A stretch of 40,964 nucleotides of DNA from NCBI RefSeq assembly GCF_002844595.1, contig NZ_PJNW01000018.1, positions 1 through 40,964 of the forward strand. Reading direction: 5' to 3'. The position numbers and the translations under genes are program-made. Numbering within the stretch: the stretch's first letter is position 1; each line of letters begins with the position of its first letter. This DNA is from Pleomorphomonas diazotrophica. GTDB lineage: Bacteria > Pseudomonadota > Alphaproteobacteria > Rhizobiales > Pleomorphomonadaceae. Below the pieces are notes generated by a model that saw nothing but the letters and a program-made list of their open reading frames with translations, searched no databases and had not been told where the DNA came from. This document shows positions 16,802 to 25,984 of this stretch, one piece after another.

Positions 16802-18466
16802 ATGCAGTCGATCAGGTTTCAGCTGAGGTCCTTGCTGGTGATCTTCACCACGCTGCTGGTGCTTCTCTCGCTCGGCACCTGGTACGGCCTCGGCTGGATC
16901 AGGACGACCCAGGACAGCGGCGCCGCCATCGCCGCTCATTCCAACGAAGCGGCCTCCGCCAGCGCGCTGGGCGCCCGGCTCTATCGCATCATCGCCGACA
17001 CCGAGATCAACCGCGACCTCGACGTCAGCCGGCGCGACTGGGCGGCGGCCATCGCCGAGGAGCGGGCTACCATCGACGGCCTGAAGGCCTGGATCGACGC
17101 GCCGGATCAGGCGGCGGCGCTCAAGGCGGGCGAGGAAGCGCTCGGCCGGCTCGTCGCCCTCTACGAGACCGACATGATGCCGCGCCTCGAGAAGTCGACG
17201 GAGATGACGCAGGACATCCGCGATCTCGACGGCAAGATCGACGACGTGGTCACCGAGATCGCCACCGCCTTCGGCACGCTCCGGACGCTGGCCGAGGCGG
17301 AGGCGCAGGCCGTCGACGCCACCTTCGACGGCATGGTCGCCACCTTCCAGACGACGGCGATCTCCATCCTCCTCACGGCGCTGATCGCCGTCGCCATCCT
17401 CAGCCTCAGGATCGACCGCGAGGTGTCGAGCGGCGTCGTCGCCATATCGCGGTCGCTTCAGGCGATCGCTCGCGGCGACCTCGCGGCCGCCTCCGGCAAG
17501 GCGCGGCGCGACGAGTTCGGCCGCATGGCCGAGGAGCTCGATCAGGTGCGGCGCAACCTCCTGGAGGCCGAGGCGCTGCGCAGCGACCTGTCCGGCCGGC
17601 AGGCGGCCGAGCGCGAGCGGCTGGAGCGGACCGCCGCCCTCACCCGCGACTTCGCCGAGCGCATGCGGACGCTGTCCGAGGGCTTCGGCAAGTCGTCCGG
17701 CGAAGTGGCGGTGAGCGCCCGCAACCTGTCGGCCACCGCCGAGGAAACGGCGCTTCAGGCCCAGCAGGTGGCCGGCGCCGCCGAGGAAGCCTCCACCAAC
17801 GTGCAGACCGTGGCGGCCGGCGCCGAGGAACTCTCCGCCTCCATCCAGGAAATCGCCAAGCAGGTGTCGCATTCCTCCGAGATCGCCCGCGCCGCCGCCA
17901 CCGAGGCCGAGACCTCGGCCCGCAACGTTCAACTGCTGTCCGTCTCGGCCCAGGAGATCGGCGAGGTGGTGACGCTGATCAACTCCATCGCCGCCCAGAC
18001 CAACCTTCTGGCGCTCAATGCGACCATCGAGGCGGCCCGCGCCGGCGAGATGGGCAAGGGCTTCGCGGTGGTCGCGGCGGAAGTGAAGCAGCTTGCCGAC
18101 CAGACGGCAAAGGCCACCGACGAGATCGGCCGCAAGATCGCCGAGGTGCAGTCGGCCACCGGCCTCGCCGTCGAGTCCATCTCGCGCATCGTCGCCACCA
18201 TCGACCGGATCCAGCACACCTCCGAGGCGATCGCCGGCGCCGTGGAGGAACAGGGCGCGGCGACGGGCGAGATCGCCCAGAACACCCAGCGCGCCGCCTC
18301 CGGCACCGCCGACGTGACCGAGACCATCACCGGCGTCGGCGCCTCGGCCGAACTGACCGGCACCGCCGCCACCCAGCTGATGACCCTCTCCGGCCAGCTC
18401 GACGCCCAATCCCGCGACCTCAGCCTCCAGGTCCAGACCTTCGTGAGGGAGCTCGGGGCGGCGTGA
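16802..18466 (+). CDS. Methyl-accepting chemotaxis protein
   Basis: 554-residue inner-membrane chemoreceptor: TM1 about 9-30, a helical periplasmic domain to about 180, TM2 ([18 protein letters not shown]), HAMP, then the signalling hairpin with the tip block [20 protein letters not shown]. Its cytoplasmic part is very like the other receptor at 5717-7396, but it lacks the CHASE3 signature. No C-terminal CheR tether. The start at 16802 is preceded by GGGGGG; the frame opens upstream to 16625, but that stretch is AT-rich promoter sequence. No che genes nearby. Signal unknown. Confidence 0.9.
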   Translation: MQSIRFQLRSLLVIFTTLLVLLSLGTWYGLGWIRTTQDSGAAIAAHSNEAASASALGARLYRIIADTEINRDLDVSRRDWAAAIAEERATIDGLKAWIDAPDQAAALKAGEEALGRLVALYETDMMPRLEKSTEMTQDIRDLDGKIDDVVTEIATAFGTLRTLAEAEAQAVDATFDGMVATFQTTAISILLTALIAVAILSLRIDREVSSGVVAISRSLQAIARGDLAAASGKARRDEFGRMAEELDQVRRNLLEAEALRSDLSGRQAAERERLERTAALTRDFAERMRTLSEGFGKSSGEVAVSARNLSATAEETALQAQQVAGAAEEASTNVQTVAAGAEELSASIQEIAKQVSHSSEIARAAATEAETSARNVQLLSVSAQEIGEVVTLINSIAAQTNLLALNATIEAARAGEMGKGFAVVAAEVKQLADQTAKATDEIGRKIAEVQSATGLAVESISRIVATIDRIQHTSEAIAGAVEEQGAATGEIAQNTQRAASGTADVTETITGVGASAELTGTAATQLMTLSGQLDAQSRDLSLQVQTFVRELGAA

Positions 18467-18478
18467 GGTCGTACCCGC

Positions 18479-18772
18479 CTAAATCGGCAGGTTGCGGCTC
18501 ACATCCTGCCTCTGATGCAGAATGCGGATGACATCCAACCGGTCGCCGCGATCGCGGAAGTAGATCATGTGCGTTCCGATGGCATATTTCAGGTAGCCGG
18601 AACGCACGTCGACCGGCCGTCCCTGCTTGATGGCAGATGCCAGCCCGAGACAGGCATCGCGGATTTCGTCCGTGTAGCGATCCGCCTGATCCGCCCCCCA
18701 GCGTTCGGCGCTGTGATCCCAGATATGGTCGAGGTCGGCAACAGCGGCAGGCGAGAAAGCGAGGGCTTTCAT
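18479..18772 (-). CDS. parE: ParE-family toxin
   Basis: 97 residues of the RelE/ParE fold. N-terminal [20 protein letters not shown] and C-terminal [15 protein letters not shown] are characteristic of ParE, and [20 protein letters not shown] forms the central sheet. ParE toxins inhibit DNA gyrase. It overlaps the antitoxin gene by 4 bases (ATGA), so it is translationally coupled. Confidence 0.9.
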   Translation of the reverse strand: MKALAFSPAAVADLDHIWDHSAERWGADQADRYTDEIRDACLGLASAIKQGRPVDVRSGYLKYAIGTHMIYFRDRGDRLDVIRILHQRQDVSRNLPI

Positions 18773-19017
18773 CGCCCCTCATGCTCGGTGCGTTTTCGGG
18801 CCTTGAACGCCTCGAAATCGAACGGCTGCGGCTCGCCGGACTCTTCGCCGGCGATCAGCGCCTCCTGCAGCGCCTTCACCTTGGCCTCGTGCTCCTCCAG
18901 AAGCCGCAGCCCCGCCCGCACGACATCGCTGGCCGATCCATAGCGACCGGACTTCACCTGGTCGCCGATGAAGCTCGCGAAGTGCTCCCCGAGCGTCACG
19001 GACGTGTTGCGGGGCAT
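18769..19017 (-). CDS. parD: ParD-family antitoxin
   Basis: 82 residues; a ribbon-helix-helix N-terminus ([20 protein letters not shown], then [19 protein letters not shown]) binds operator DNA, and the acidic-hydrophobic tail wraps ParE. AAGGA lies 6 bases before the start. First gene of the parDE operon, with a RES/Xre module immediately upstream on the same strand. Confidence 0.9.
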   Translation of the reverse strand: MPRNTSVTLGEHFASFIGDQVKSGRYGSASDVVRAGLRLLEEHEAKVKALQEALIAGEESGEPQPFDFEAFKARKRTEHEGR

Positions 19018-19121
19018 TGGCTTTCCTTCATGTTCGGGTCAATCTCGCTGTACCAAAATGTATTACACTTGATCGGATCGGGCAAGTGGTGCGAGCCGCG
19101 GATATCGGGCGCCCCCACCAG

Positions 19122-19634
19122 TCACCGGCCCAAGAGCCGCCCCTCGTCGTCGATCACCGTCAGCCGGTGCGGCAGACTGTCGGACCAGCGCCACAGCACG
19201 AGGTTGAGGTCGGCTTCCGACGATCCCCTTGCGAAGCTGCGAACGAGAAGCCCCGCGAAGCCGGCGGCGAGGAGCTCGGCGGCGAAGGCTTGCGTCCTCG
19301 ATCGTCCCGTTGCCCGCATCTCGTCGCGCCAGGTCGCCACGGCAAGGTCGGCCGCCGTCATGCCACAGGTCGTGAGCGCCGCGACGTCGCGGCTGTCGAA
19401 GAGATCGTCGATGTCGGCGTCATAGGAAACGAGCGTCGTCGGTTGCAGGCTGCCCACCTGGTTGGCCTCGCGAATGGCGGTGACCACGTCGAGTGTCAGA
19501 TAGAGCGCCGCCGTTCCCCTGGCGTTGAAGCGGCCGCCGTAGAGCGCGGCGCCGTGCCCCGACAATGGCTCGCGAGCATAGAGTGGATTGAGGGCGCGAT
19601 AGAGCGTGCCTTGAAAGCGCATAGGGGCCTGCAT
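19122..19634 (-). CDS. RES-domain toxin (NAD+-degrading)
   Basis: 170 residues. The RES fold is marked by the N-terminal Arg in TLYRALNPLYA, GGRFNARGTAALYLTLD, Glu in AIREANQVG, and the late Ser in LLVRSFARGSSEADLNLVLW. RES toxins related to ADP-ribosyltransferases degrade NAD+ (MbcT-like). Start and antitoxin stop share one base (TGATG). A start 12 bases later (MRFQGT) is possible. Confidence 0.88.
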   Translation of the reverse strand: MQAPMRFQGTLYRALNPLYAREPLSGHGAALYGGRFNARGTAALYLTLDVVTAIREANQVGSLQPTTLVSYDADIDDLFDSRDVAALTTCGMTAADLAVATWRDEMRATGRSRTQAFAAELLAAGFAGLLVRSFARGSSEADLNLVLWRWSDSLPHRLTVIDDEGRLLGR

Positions 19635-19984
19635 CAGGCGAAGACGCCGGCATCCACCGCATCGATATAATCAAGAACGTCCCCTGCCCGACCCTGCTGC
19701 ACCAACGCCATGGCGGTGGCGCCACTGAAGCCGGGCAACGGTTCGGACCGATACCAGGCATAGGCCATCAGGGCGGAGCCGAAGCGCGGCTCCACCTTGT
19801 TGACGATCTCGATCATCTCGCGCAGGCGCCGCTGCGTCTTGTCCGAACGAAGGCGCTCGGCCCGGAGCACAGCGTCGCGGCCCAGCCCGGCCGACCGTGC
19901 CACCTCGTCCTTCGTGGTACGGAAGGCGTCGGCGATCTTGGTCGGCGCGAACAGGCCGTCGTCGGCATATTGAGCCAGTCCCAT
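19634..19984 (-). CDS. Xre/MbcA/ParS-type antitoxin of RES toxin
   Basis: 116 residues. N-terminal Xre-like HTH region (KIADAFRTTKDEVARSAGLG) and C-terminal toxin-binding (DUF2384) domain with the marks SALMAYAWYRSEPLPGFSG and GRAGDVLDYIDAVDAGVFA. The start at 19984 is preferred, since GGAG is 8 bases upstream; an ATG at 19990 is too close to it. Forms an operon with the RES toxin by single-base overlap. Confidence 0.87.
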   Translation of the reverse strand: MGLAQYADDGLFAPTKIADAFRTTKDEVARSAGLGRDAVLRAERLRSDKTQRRLREMIEIVNKVEPRFGSALMAYAWYRSEPLPGFSGATAMALVQQGRAGDVLDYIDAVDAGVFA

Positions 19985-20060
19985 CCTCATATCTCCGCCA
20001 CGTTTCCTGACGGGAATATAGGGCGGTTCAAGTGGCGCCGCAAGTGGACTTCCCCGCCTG

Positions 20061-20189
20061 TCAGACCGCCTGGACGCCCTCCTTCGGCGCCGTGCAATAC
20101 CAGATGATCAGCGCGACCAAGCCGATGGGAAAGAACATCGACAGGATCTGGAACCATCCGCTGCGGTTGATGTCGTGCAGCCCCCTCGT
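20061..20189 (-). pseudogene. DUF805 membrane protein, C-terminal remnant
   Basis: The minus strand encodes RGLHDINRSGWFQILSMFFP followed by IGLVALIIWYC and then a stop at 20061. The RxLHDxxRSGW motif and following TM helix are the C-terminal hallmark of DUF805 proteins (normally 110-150 residues). No start codon is available in frame upstream, and the N-terminal helices are missing, so this is a decayed fragment. It lies between the toxin-antitoxin modules and a secreted unknown. Confidence 0.6.
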
Positions 20190-20250
20190 CGCCGGCGGCT
20201 TCCTCAGGCTGATGGACCTGTGAGGCGGACCGGCGGAAGACGGTCCATCG

Positions 20251-20808
20251 TCAGTTCATCGTCCACTCGTTCACCATGCGCTTGATCACCCAGTGGCCGC
20301 GTTTCTTTTCGAGGAAGATCCGGGTGCCCGACCCCACGAAGTCGCCCGCCCCCTCCGGCGTCCAGCGGTCGTTTCCGCCTTCCTTCATGATCGTGGCGCG
20401 CGACAGGGTCCTGTTGAACGCAGGGTAGGAAAAGCTGGTGTTGGCCGTGTCGAGATAGGGCTTGTCGCGGCCGGCGAGGCTCTTCGCCATGGCCCGCGCC
20501 GTCTTGTTCCTTTCGGCGAAATCGCAAATCTGCTCCGGATGCCGGTTGTCCGGATCGAGGGCCTCGCGGACGCTCAGCAATGGCTTTCGCCGGGGCGGTT
20601 CGGGCTCGTCCCACGTCTCGGAAAAGACGCAAGGAAGGTCATAGGTCCAGCCATCACCCGGCGAGACCTCTGCGAGCAGCAGCTTGAAGATCGCCCGAAC
20701 CTCGGCTTTCTCGCGCGCCTCAGGTGCGCCGGCCGCACAGGCCGGACCGCTGGCTGCGCCGAGCGACGAAGCCAGAAGAAGGACGGCACCGGCCAGGCCT
20801 CGCTTCAT
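20251..20808 (-). CDS. Secreted protein of unknown function
   Basis: 185 residues with a signal peptide (MKRGLAGAVLLLASSLGAAS, then cleavage near ACAAG). The mature part has two Cys (DLPCVFSETW, EQICDFAERN) and a C-terminal stretch with VGSGTRIFLEKKRGHWVIKR that resembles the final strands of an NTF2/SnoaL-like fold, but I do not recognise the family. Start 20808 chosen: GGAGG lies 5 bases upstream; an ATG 12 bases earlier overlaps that site. Just downstream of the autotransporter gene on the same strand but 186 bp apart. Confidence 0.7.
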   Translation of the reverse strand: MKRGLAGAVLLLASSLGAASGPACAAGAPEAREKAEVRAIFKLLLAEVSPGDGWTYDLPCVFSETWDEPEPPRRKPLLSVREALDPDNRHPEQICDFAERNKTARAMAKSLAGRDKPYLDTANTSFSYPAFNRTLSRATIMKEGGNDRWTPEGAGDFVGSGTRIFLEKKRGHWVIKRMVNEWTMN

Positions 20809-20869
20809 GACGACCTCCATCGAGACCGGACGTCCGGTTCCGGACCGATCGCCTCCCCGCGACGGCCGC

Positions 20870-20902
20870 GCGTTGCCTCCCCCCGGAGGAATCGCGCAAC
20901 GC
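20870..20902 (-). terminator. Hairpin downstream of the autotransporter gene
   Basis: Outer arms GCGTTGC / GCAACGC enclose an inner CCTCC / GGAGG stem, about 90 bases after the autotransporter stop. No U-tract. Terminator by position. Confidence 0.4.
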
Positions 20903-20994
20903 CTCAGATTAGCGGCTTGTCTTGCCTCCCTGCAACTTGGGATCTGCCCGTCGGCAGCACAGGCGGGGCGTGAGCGCCTCGCCCGGCGTGACGA

Positions 20995-23900
20995 CTAGAA
21001 CCGTCCGCTGAGGCCGATCTTGGCGCCGGCCGAGGTCTGGCCGTCGCCCTCGACGCCGAGGAGCAGGCCGAGGTCGACGTTCCAGGCTTCTCTGGGGCTG
21101 AAGGTGAGGCCGGCCGACAGCGAGCCGAAGGCGCCGGAGCCGTCGAGGCCCGAGAATCCGGCGATGACGCCGAGGCGCGGCGTCAGCACCGCCCCGTCGT
21201 CGAGGCGGATGTCGCGGCTGTACTCGGCGCCGAGGCTCACCCGCAGCTGGTCGGTGGTGAAGCCCTTGAGCTCCATCACGTCGCCGTCGGCATTGTCGAT
21301 CGCGTAGTCGTTCACCGTTTCCGAGAGATAGAGCGCCCGGAGCGTCGGCGTCAGCCGCCCCTCGCCCAGGGCGATCTCGCCCTTCAGCGAGCTGTCCAGC
21401 ATCCAGCGGCTGGTGTCGAAGCGGCCGTTCCAGAAGCTGGTCTCGATGTCGTTCGACGAGCCGCCGTAGAGCAGGCTGGTATCCCAGTAGAGGCCGTCCG
21501 CCACCTCGAAGGAGGCGTAGGGGCCGGCGAGCCAGCCGTTGCCGGTGAGCGTGGCGTCCTGGTCGGTCGGGTCGGTCATCCGGTCGTAATGCAGCGACAG
21601 GCCGATCAGCGCCCGCTCGCCGAGGAGATAGTCGGCGCCGGCCGACAGCAGGGCGAAGCTGCCCCATCTGCCGCCGTTCTCTTCGCGCTCGTGCAGCATG
21701 ACGGTGCCGCTCACCCAGGCGTTGAAGGCCGACGGTGCGGCCGTGACGCCATCGGCAAGGTTCCGCACCGCCTCCATCTCGGCGAGGCTGGTGGCGAACA
21801 TGGCGGTGACGCCCCCCTCGCCCGGCGTCACCCGGCCCGATATCGGCGTGCGCGCCTCGGCCATGCGCCGCCGCTCCAGGAGACCCGGCACCGCGACGGT
21901 GCTGGCGAGGAGGTTCTGCCGCGCCTCGACGAAGCCATGCACCAGGGTATCGACGTTGACGGCCACGTCCTCGGGGTCATAGGCGACGTTGTAGTAGACG
22001 ACGCCAAGGTTGGAGATGCCGAGCGCGCTGGTCAGGCGGAAGGTGACGCTGACCTGGCCCTTGTAGGTGGGGTTGGGAATGAACTTGAGATACCAGCCGA
22101 GCGTGCCCACCGGCCCCGCCGCGGCGAACTCGCCGTTGACGATCGAAACCGTGCCGGCGTTGGGCGGCGATACGTTGACCAACTCGGCGGCGGTGAAGGG
22201 GCCGCCCGTCGCCTCGCGCTCGAGATCGACGTTGAGCGGCGCGTCGCCGGCCGGCACGTTGACCACCTTGTCGGTCACCGTCACCACGCGCTCGTTGACC
22301 TTGAGCGTGAAGGCGGCTGTGGCGGTGGAGCCGTTGCCGTCGGTCACCTGAAGGGTGAAGCTGTAGTCGCCGGAGGTGGCGGTGTCGCTCAGCGGGCCGT
22401 TGAGCGCGCCGGTCGAGACGTTCAGAACCAGGCCCTGCGGCAGCGCGCCGGAGGCAAGGCTGTAGAGCAGCGAGCCGCTGCCGCCGCTCGCCGAGATCGA
22501 CTGGCTGTAGGCCTCGCCGGCCATCGCCTCGGGCAAGGCACCGCCGGCCGGGATGAAGACGAGGCTGGCCACCGGCGCGTTGATCGTCAGGCTGTAGTTC
22601 GCCGAGCCCGTGGCGCCATGGGCATCGGTGGCGGTGACGGTGAAGCTGTAGGCGCCGGCCGTGATCGGCGTGCCGGAGATGGTGCCGGTTGAGGTGTTGA
22701 GGCCGAGCCCGGACGGCAGGGAACCGGATGTCACCGTAAAGGCGTAGGGCGCCGTGCCGAGCGAGGCCGACAGCGTCTCGCCATAGGCCGCGCTCTTGGT
22801 ACCCTCTGGCAACGCGCCGCCCGCCGGGCTCAGCGCCAGCGTCGGCGCCGTGACGGTGATGGACACCGTTTCGGGCGATGACGTGCCGGCGCTGTTGGTG
22901 GCGGTGTAGGTGAAGCTGTCGCTGCCGGAGAAGCCCGACGCCGGCGTGTAGGTGATGGTGGTGCCGGAGGCCGAGGCCGTGCCGTGGCTCGCCGCCGTGT
23001 CGACGGCCACCGACGTCGCCGCATCGCCGCCGAGGACGAGCGCGACGGGATTGGCCGTGGAGTTGGCGGCCACCGTGGCGCTGGCGGCGCCGGCGACGGG
23101 CGCCGTGAGCGCGGCGAGCGGCGTCACCGCGTTGGACGGTGCCGAGGCGGCGCCGGTGCCGACGCTGTTGGTCGCCGTCACCGTGAAGCTGTAGGCGACG
23201 CCATTGGTGAGGCCGGAGACGGTGATCGGGCTCGACGAGCCCGTCGCCGTGATGCCGCCGGGGTCGGAGGTCACGGTATAGCCGGTGATCGCTGCGCCGC
23301 CGCTGCTCGCCGGCGCCGTGAAGCTGACGGTCACCTCGCCGTCGCCCGCCGTCGCCGTGCCGATAACAGGCGCACCGGGCACCACCGGATTGACGGTGAA
23401 GCTCTGCTGCACCGTGGCGGCGGGGATGTAGGAGGCATCGCCCGCCTGATCGGCGGATATGGCGCAGGTGCCGGCGGCGACGAAGGCCAGCGCGCCGCCG
23501 CCTGTGATGGTGCAGACGCCGGTGGTGGCAGAGCTGAAGGACACGCTGAGGCCGGAACTCGACGTTGCCGACAGCGTCGGGTTCGTTCCGAAGCTCTGCG
23601 CGCCGGGATTGTTGAAGGTGATGGTCTGGCTGGCGAGCGGCGTCACCGCGTTGGAGGGCGCCGAGGCGGCGCCGGTGCCGACGCTGTTGGTCGCCGTCAC
23701 CGTGAAGCTGTAGGCGACGCCATTGGTGAGGCCGGAGACGGTGATCGGGCTCGACGAGCCCGTCGCCGTGATGCCGCCGGGGTCGGAGGTCACGGTATAG
23801 CCGGTGATCGCTGCGCCGCCGCTGCTCGCCGGCGCCGTGAAGCTGACGGTCACCTCGCCGTCGCCCGCCGTCGCCGTGCCGATGACAGGCGCGCCCGGGA

Positions 23901-25032
23901 TGACACCGTTGACATTGAATGATTGCTGCGCGGGCGTGGCGGCCGCATAGGTAGCGTCGCCGGTTTGGCTGGCGGTGATGGTGCATGTGCCGGCCGTGAC
24001 GAAGGTGAGCACGCCGCCCGAAGTGATCGTGCAGACGCCGGTGGTGCTGGACGCGAAGCTGACGGCGAGGCCGGAATCGGCGGTGGCCGTGAGCGTCGGG
24101 CTCGTGCCGAAGCTCTGCGCGCCCGGGTTGGCGAAACTGATGGTCTGGCTGGCCAGCGCATAGGTGTAGGCGCTCGGGAGCGTGCCGGTGCCGACGCCGT
24201 TGGTCACCGCCACCGCGACGGCGCCGATCGTCCCCGCCGGCGTCACCACGGTGAGCGACGTATCGGAGACAACGTTGACACTGGTACCCGCGGTGCCGCC
24301 GAAGGTGACGCCCGTCGTGCCGGTGAAGCCGGTGCCGGTGAGGGTGACGGTGGTGCCGCCGGTGGTCGGGCCGGTGTTGGGCGCCACGCCGGAGATCGCC
24401 GCAAGCCCGGCCGGCGCCGCGCCGACGGTGATGGTGTAGTTGGCGCTCGACCCGGTGTTGGAGCCCTCCGAGGCCCAGATGGAGAAGGTGAAGGTGCCCT
24501 GCGCCGACGGCGTGCCCGAGAGCGTTCCCGACGAAGACAGGCTGAGCCCTGTGGGCACCGCCCCCGATCCCACCGAATAGACGACCGACCCCGAGCCGCC
24601 GGAGGTGGCGAAGGAGAAGGAATAGGGCTGGCCGAAATAGGCGGTGCTGGTTGGCGCCGAACTGGTGAAGGTCAGGCTGCAGCCGCCGGCCGGCGCGGCG
24701 TTGACGAGCAGCGCCTTGTTGGTGGCGGTGAGCGTGCCGCCGACGCTGTCGGTCACCGTCACCGACAGCGGAAAGTTGCCGTTGGATCCGCAGGTGGCGC
24801 CGGAGATCTGGCCGGCCGAGTTGACCACCACGCCGGGCGGAAGGCCTGAGTTGACCTGGAAGGTGTAGGGGCCGGTGCCGCCGCTCCCCGTCAGGAACAG
24901 CTCGTTGGTGTAGAGAACGCCGCGGTCGATGTGCGTGTTGTTGTCGTTGATGGCAAGTGGCGCCGCCTGGGCGTGGAGGCAGGCGGCAAGGATCGCCGCC
25001 ATGGCGCCAAGAAAAGACCGATGAACCCGCAA
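20995..25032 (-). CDS. Autotransporter adhesin with Ig-like, TIG and fibronectin-III repeats
   Basis: About 1345 residues, type V secreted. Signal peptide (RVHRSFLGAMAAILAACLHA), then putative Ig (He_PIG) repeats with the LPxGLxLxxxxGxIxGTP pattern, an IPT/TIG domain (GVAPNTGPTTGGTTVTLTGT), two nearly identical fibronectin-III modules, a cadherin-like domain (SGFSGSDSFTYTATN), more putative-Ig repeats, and a C-terminal beta-barrel from about 1090 ending in LSGRF, the outer-membrane terminal Phe signature. I prefer a TTG start at 25032: GGAGG lies exactly 5 bases before it and it opens the signal peptide; the ATG at 25065 (in frame, 11 codons longer) has no spaced ribosome site. A surface adhesin role is by family. 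Confidence 0.88.
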   Translation of the reverse strand: MRVHRSFLGAMAAILAACLHAQAAPLAINDNNTHIDRGVLYTNELFLTGSGGTGPYTFQVNSGLPPGVVVNSAGQISGATCGSNGNFPLSVTVTDSVGGTLTATNKALLVNAAPAGGCSLTFTSSAPTSTAYFGQPYSFSFATSGGSGSVVYSVGSGAVPTGLSLSSSGTLSGTPSAQGTFTFSIWASEGSNTGSSANYTITVGAAPAGLAAISGVAPNTGPTTGGTTVTLTGTGFTGTTGVTFGGTAGTSVNVVSDTSLTVVTPAGTIGAVAVAVTNGVGTGTLPSAYTYALASQTISFANPGAQSFGTSPTLTATADSGLAVSFASSTTGVCTITSGGVLTFVTAGTCTITASQTGDATYAAATPAQQSFNVNGVIPGAPVIGTATAGDGEVTVSFTAPASSGGAAITGYTVTSDPGGITATGSSSPITVSGLTNGVAYSFTVTATNSVGTGAASAPSNAVTPLASQTITFNNPGAQSFGTNPTLSATSSSGLSVSFSSATTGVCTITGGGALAFVAAGTCAISADQAGDASYIPAATVQQSFTVNPVVPGAPVIGTATAGDGEVTVSFTAPASSGGAAITGYTVTSDPGGITATGSSSPITVSGLTNGVAYSFTVTATNSVGTGAASAPSNAVTPLAALTAPVAGAASATVAANSTANPVALVLGGDAATSVAVDTAASHGTASASGTTITYTPASGFSGSDSFTYTATNSAGTSSPETVSITVTAPTLALSPAGGALPEGTKSAAYGETLSASLGTAPYAFTVTSGSLPSGLGLNTSTGTISGTPITAGAYSFTVTATDAHGATGSANYSLTINAPVASLVFIPAGGALPEAMAGEAYSQSISASGGSGSLLYSLASGALPQGLVLNVSTGALNGPLSDTATSGDYSFTLQVTDGNGSTATAAFTLKVNERVVTVTDKVVNVPAGDAPLNVDLEREATGGPFTAAELVNVSPPNAGTVSIVNGEFAAAGPVGTLGWYLKFIPNPTYKGQVSVTFRLTSALGISNLGVVYYNVAYDPEDVAVNVDTLVHGFVEARQNLLASTVAVPGLLERRRMAEARTPISGRVTPGEGGVTAMFATSLAEMEAVRNLADGVTAAPSAFNAWVSGTVMLHEREENGGRWGSFALLSAGADYLLGERALIGLSLHYDRMTDPTDQDATLTGNGWLAGPYASFEVADGLYWDTSLLYGGSSNDIETSFWNGRFDTSRWMLDSSLKGEIALGEGRLTPTLRALYLSETVNDYAIDNADGDVMELKGFTTDQLRVSLGAEYSRDIRLDDGAVLTPRLGVIAGFSGLDGSGAFGSLSAGLTFSPREAWNVDLGLLLGVEGDGQTSAGAKIGLSGRF
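23114..23380. repeat. Intragenic direct repeat, copy 1 (fibronectin-III module)
   Basis: 267 bp encoding the module that runs from APVIGTATAGDGEVTVSFTA to GAASAPSNAVTPLA. Apart from a few bases near both ends it is identical to 23633-23899. Confidence 0.9.
23633..23899. repeat. Intragenic direct repeat, copy 2 (fibronectin-III module)
   Basis: Second copy, in the same frame and orientation, 519 bp from the first. Near-identity at silent sites indicates recent duplication or gene conversion. Confidence 0.9.
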
Positions 25033-25800
25033 GCCGTCCTCCGGAGCCGCTTCACTGTTGAGCATTGCCTGGCGGGCTGCCTGCTATCCGCCCGCGAACG
25101 CGGGGAGGTAGGAAGACCAGCCTTGATAGGAGCCCATCGGTGCGAAGCGGCTAAGCAAGGACGACCATACAAAACCAACATGTCCAAGTCAGGTTTACAC
25201 AGTGTTAAAGCGACAGAGCGAGTTGATCCTCTGTCACCGCCTGTATTTTTAGATGCTCATAAGAATTAACAGGGCTCGTAAATATGACAGGGATCGTAAA
25301 AACAACGGAAGTACTGAATTCGAGAAACCCCGGAAATCCGAAGGCCCGCACAAATGTTCGTTTCATTTTCCCGCCGAGCGCTGCAGCTTCACAGAGTGCG
25401 TTCCTGCGAGCATGTTTTTGTTTGAGAATTCAGCCGCCCCACTTGACCGACGGCAGGCGAGAGGCGCCCGGCTTTCGCCAACGGTGGGCGTTCGGCAGTT
25501 TGGCATTGCCCCGCGAACCATCCCTCTCGGAATGGAGGCGACACCTCTGGCCGGCAGGCATGTCGGCAGCAGGAACAGCCCCAGGTAGCTTGCCACTGTA
25601 AGTATTACGGATGTCCGTTGGCCAAGAGTTCAAATGAAAGGCGGCGCCCAAACGAATAGTTCACCCGAAAGTTGCACAAATCATCAAAAGTGAAAGTGCA
25701 GCAGCCAATTAATGGAAGCTCAAGCTATCTGTGTCACGACTATGGATCCGCGTAGAACGTCATAGGTGACAGTGATTTCTACCAAGATGATTTACACCCT
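25033..25800. other. Long noncoding gap between autotransporter and GGDEF-EAL gene
   Basis: Composition is more mixed than in the flanking genes. Short open frames on both strands (for example near 25253-25588) show no family features, no ribosome site and no coding-type codon use. It should hold the autotransporter promoter. I see no RNA gene or repeat in this part. Confidence 0.5.
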
Positions 25801-25811
25801 GTTTGCCTTGC

Positions 25812-25855
25812 GCATCATCCGACCGGAGTGCAACGAGGATCGACAGGATGATGCG
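25812..25855. repeat. REP-like hairpin unit 1
   Basis: 44 bp: GCATCATCC ... GGATGATGC form a perfect 9-bp stem around a 25-base interior containing GGAGTGCAACGAGGATCGAC. Repeated at 25875 with two changes. Confidence 0.75.
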
Positions 25856-25874
25856 ACACAAACAGGACCTTCGA

Positions 25875-25918
25875 GCATCATCAGACCGGAGTGCAACGAG
25901 GATCGACAAGATGATGCG
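25875..25918. repeat. REP-like hairpin unit 2
   Basis: Same 44-bp unit in the same orientation, 63 bp downstream. Both differences from unit 1 fall on the pair closing the stem next to the loop (C to A and G to A), shortening it to 8 bp. Confidence 0.75.
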
Positions 25919-25935
25919 GCAAAGAAACGAACTTC

Positions 25936-25979
25936 GAGCGCCGATCTGATCCGCTAGATCGAACGGCGCTCCTGGAGGG
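25936..25979 (+). promoter_or_regulatory. Leader hairpin next to the GGDEF-EAL ribosome site
   Basis: GAGCGCCG / CGGCGCTC 8-bp stem (25936-25971) with an inner ATCT / AGAT extension ends 2 bases before the Shine-Dalgarno GGAGGG (25974-25979). Its position could control ribosome access. Effector unknown; no known riboswitch motif recognised. Confidence 0.4.
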
Positions 25980-25984
25980 CATGC

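Noticed and set aside
20032-20223. Small plus-strand frame of 63 codons
   Set aside because: Opposite strand encodes the recognisable DUF805 remnant; this frame has no supporting site.
25253-25601. Overlapping small frames in the gap before the GGDEF-EAL gene
   Set aside because: No ribosome site, no family resemblance and mutually overlapping on both strands.
25812-25918. Possible CRISPR array
   Set aside because: Only two units, each an internal palindrome with a 19-bp spacer, and no cas genes; fits REP-like hairpins.
25766-25957. Small frame whose translation contains a repeated IIRPECNEDRQDDA
   Set aside because: The peptide repeat is just the translation of the two 44-bp hairpin units; no ribosome site.
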